Assembly (NCBI RefSeq): GCF_000230975.2
Contig: NC_021172.1
Span: forward strand, 186,001-250,000
Source of the DNA: Hyphomicrobium denitrificans 1NES1
Lineage (GTDB): Bacteria; Pseudomonadota; Alphaproteobacteria; Rhizobiales; Hyphomicrobiaceae
Direction of reading: 5' to 3'
DNA: 64,000 nt
The notes beneath the pieces are model-generated. The model ran no database searches, was not told the origin of the DNA, and saw nothing but the letters and a program-made list of their open reading frames with translations. Shown here piece after piece: positions 62,691 through 64,000 of this stretch. A program made the translations under genes and the position numbers. Each line of letters starts with the position of its first letter. The stretch's first letter is position 1.

Positions 62691-64000
62691 CTATATCGGG
62701 AGCGTAGCCTGTTTGAGCCAATCGCGCGTTGCCTGATCGAGTTGAGGCGCGAGCGTCTCAAAGACGCGCCGGTGATAGGTATGGATCCAATCGCGCTCGC
62801 CTTGATCGAGCATGTCCACCACGATCAAGCGGCGATCGATCGGAGCCAGCGTGATCGTCTCGAAGCCCATCATCTGGCGCTCGCCGTCGCCGATCTGTTC
62901 GGGCGGAGTGACGAGCACGACGTTTTCGATGCGAATGCCGTAGGCGCCGACCTTGTAGAAGCCGGGCTCGTTGGAGATCAGCATACCCGGCTGCAGAGGC
63001 GCCATGCCGCCGCGTGAGATCGACTGCGGGCCTTCATGCACGGATAGATAACTTCCGATGCCGTGCCCGGTACCGTGGTCGAAGTCTTCGCCGATAGCCC
63101 ACAGAGCGCGGCGCGCGAAGGGATCGAGGTCGATGCCGCGCGTGCCTTTTGGAAAGCGCGCCGTCGCGACCGCAATGTGACCTTTGAGAACGGCTGTGAA
63201 ATGCCGCTTCATGTCTTCGGTGGGTTTGCCGATGGCGACCGTGCGCGTGATGTCGGTCGTTCCATCCTGGTACTGGCCGCCGCTGTCAATCAGGAACAAT
63301 TCGCCCGGCTCGATCTTGCGGTTGGTCGCTTCGGTGACGCGGTAGTGCACGATGGCGCCGTTGGGGCCTGCGCCCGAGATTGTCGCGAAACTGATTCCGC
63401 GCAGCATGTTGGTCTCGCGGCGAAACGTTTCGAGCTTCCGAACAGCAGTAATCTCGTCAAGCGTGTCGGTCGCTGCATTGTCGTCGAGCCACGCAAGAAA
63501 GCGGGCGACGGCATGGCCGTCGCGGATGTGGGCGGCACGCGCTCCGGCGATCTCCGCTTCGGTCTTGATCGCCTTCGGCAAGATGCAGGGATCCGGTCCG
63601 CGTGATATTGCGGCTGTGCCGAGCTTCATTTCGAACCAGAAGCTCGCGGTCTCGGGGTCAAGGCGAACCTTCTTCCCTTGCGCCTTGAGCGCGGCGAGGC
63701 GTCCGGCCATTGCTTTCGGCGGCAAGAGCTTTGCTACTGGCGCGACGTGAGCGCGTGTTTCCGCGTCCAGTCTTTGCGGCTCAATATAAAGCTCGGCTTT
63801 TCCGCTTGCGGGCACGACGGCAAATGCCAGCACGACCGGATTATGCGCGACGTCGCTGCCGCGGATATTGAACAGCCAGCAGATCGAATCCGGCAGCGTC
63901 AGGATTGCCGCGTGCTGGCCGTCCGTTTTCAGCCGCGCCTGAATTTCGACGAGCTTGTCGGCGGCCGAGCGGCCTGCGAGTGCGAGCGGTTGCGCGATGA
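62691..64000 (-). CDS. Aminopeptidase P family metallopeptidase, 5' end outside window
   Basis: At least 436 codons of an M24B peptidase that removes N-terminal residues before proline. The frame stays open to the right edge of the window (SICWLFNIRGSDVAHNP near 63870-63830), so the start lies beyond base 64000. Metal ligands are visible in FLIDSGGQYQDGTTDITRTV (two Asp), HGTGHGIGSYLSVHEGPQ (His), ISNEPGFY (Glu) and IRIENVVLV (Glu). A typical family member is about 600 residues, with an N-terminal creatinase-like domain. The window contains the catalytic domain and part of the second domain. Confidence 0.92.
   Translation of the reverse strand, partial: IAQPLALAGRSAADKLVEIQARLKTDGQHAAILTLPDSICWLFNIRGSDVAHNPVVLAFAVVPASGKAELYIEPQRLDAETRAHVAPVAKLLPPKAMAGRLAALKAQGKKVRLDPETASFWFEMKLGTAAISRGPDPCILPKAIKTEAEIAGARAAHIRDGHAVARFLAWLDDNAATDTLDEITAVRKLETFRRETNMLRGISFATISGAGPNGAIVHYRVTEATNRKIEPGELFLIDSGGQYQDGTTDITRTVAIGKPTEDMKRHFTAVLKGHIAVATARFPKGTRGIDLDPFARRALWAIGEDFDHGTGHGIGSYLSVHEGPQSISRGGMAPLQPGMLISNEPGFYKVGAYGIRIENVVLVTPPEQIGDGERQMMGFETITLAPIDRRLIVVDMLDQGERDWIHTYHRRVFETLAPQLDQATRDWLKQATLPI

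Overview
This 64 kb window comes from the chromosome of a high-GC alphaproteobacterium, most likely a Hyphomicrobium-like or other methylotrophic member of the Hyphomicrobiales (Rhizobiales). Three lines of evidence point there: a mraZ-to-ftsZ-lpxC-bamD-ligA division and cell-wall cluster in alphaproteobacterial order; the rplU-rpmA-obgE-proB-proA-nadD-rsfS-rlmH block typical of the same group; and the three signature genes of the ethylmalonyl-CoA pathway (mcd, ccr, ecm), which serine-cycle methylotrophs use to regenerate glyoxylate. The genus is an inference.

Layout. 0.1-4.6 kb holds an archaic (Csu-type) chaperone-usher pilus operon: chaperone, usher and spore-coat-U tip protein. 5.6-7.3 kb holds a compact trio of an outer-membrane barrel protein, a periplasmic PepSY protein and a cytochrome b561. 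7.4-12.3 kb is an eroded metal-resistance island. It contains a MerR-type regulator with a perfect operator whose promoter fires into a stub of a cation-diffusion-facilitator gene, the last fifth of a CzcA-type RND pump, overlapping small secreted proteins, an intact multicopper oxidase, a frameshifted MFS gene and a DUF6448 protein. The island is followed by a Crp/Fnr regulator and by tRNA-Ser(CGA), whose 3' end faces it.

13.5-24.6 kb is core: an NTN-hydrolase, ribosomal proteins L21 and L27, an acetyltransferase, ObgE, a Ca2+/H+ antiporter, proline synthesis, NAD synthesis, ribosome maturation, a DNA glycosylase, a short-chain dehydrogenase and a META lipoprotein. 24.6-31.7 kb carries mcd, ccr and ecm, interleaved with two membrane-protein genes. 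31.9-38.5 kb holds tRNA-Leu(CAA), a fluoride riboswitch with crcB, the egtB-egtD ergothioneine pair, RNase P RNA, a methanethiol methyltransferase-like gene and a DUF2189 membrane protein.

39.0-62.4 kb is the division and cell-wall cluster, all on the plus strand: mraZ, rsmH, ftsL, ftsI, murE, murF, mraY, murD, ftsW, murG, murC, murB, ddl, ftsQ, ftsA, ftsZ, lpxC, bamD, ligA. It makes lipid II, builds the septal synthase and the Z-ring, and continues into lipid A and outer-membrane assembly. recN, often found between bamD and ligA in relatives, is absent, and FtsZ has an atypical C-terminus. The window ends inside an aminopeptidase P gene.

No CRISPR array, integrase, transposase or other intact mobile element was seen. 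No wholly new system stands out. The most unusual material is the decayed metal island with its orphan MerR promoter, the barrel/PepSY/cytochrome b trio, and the FtsZ tail.
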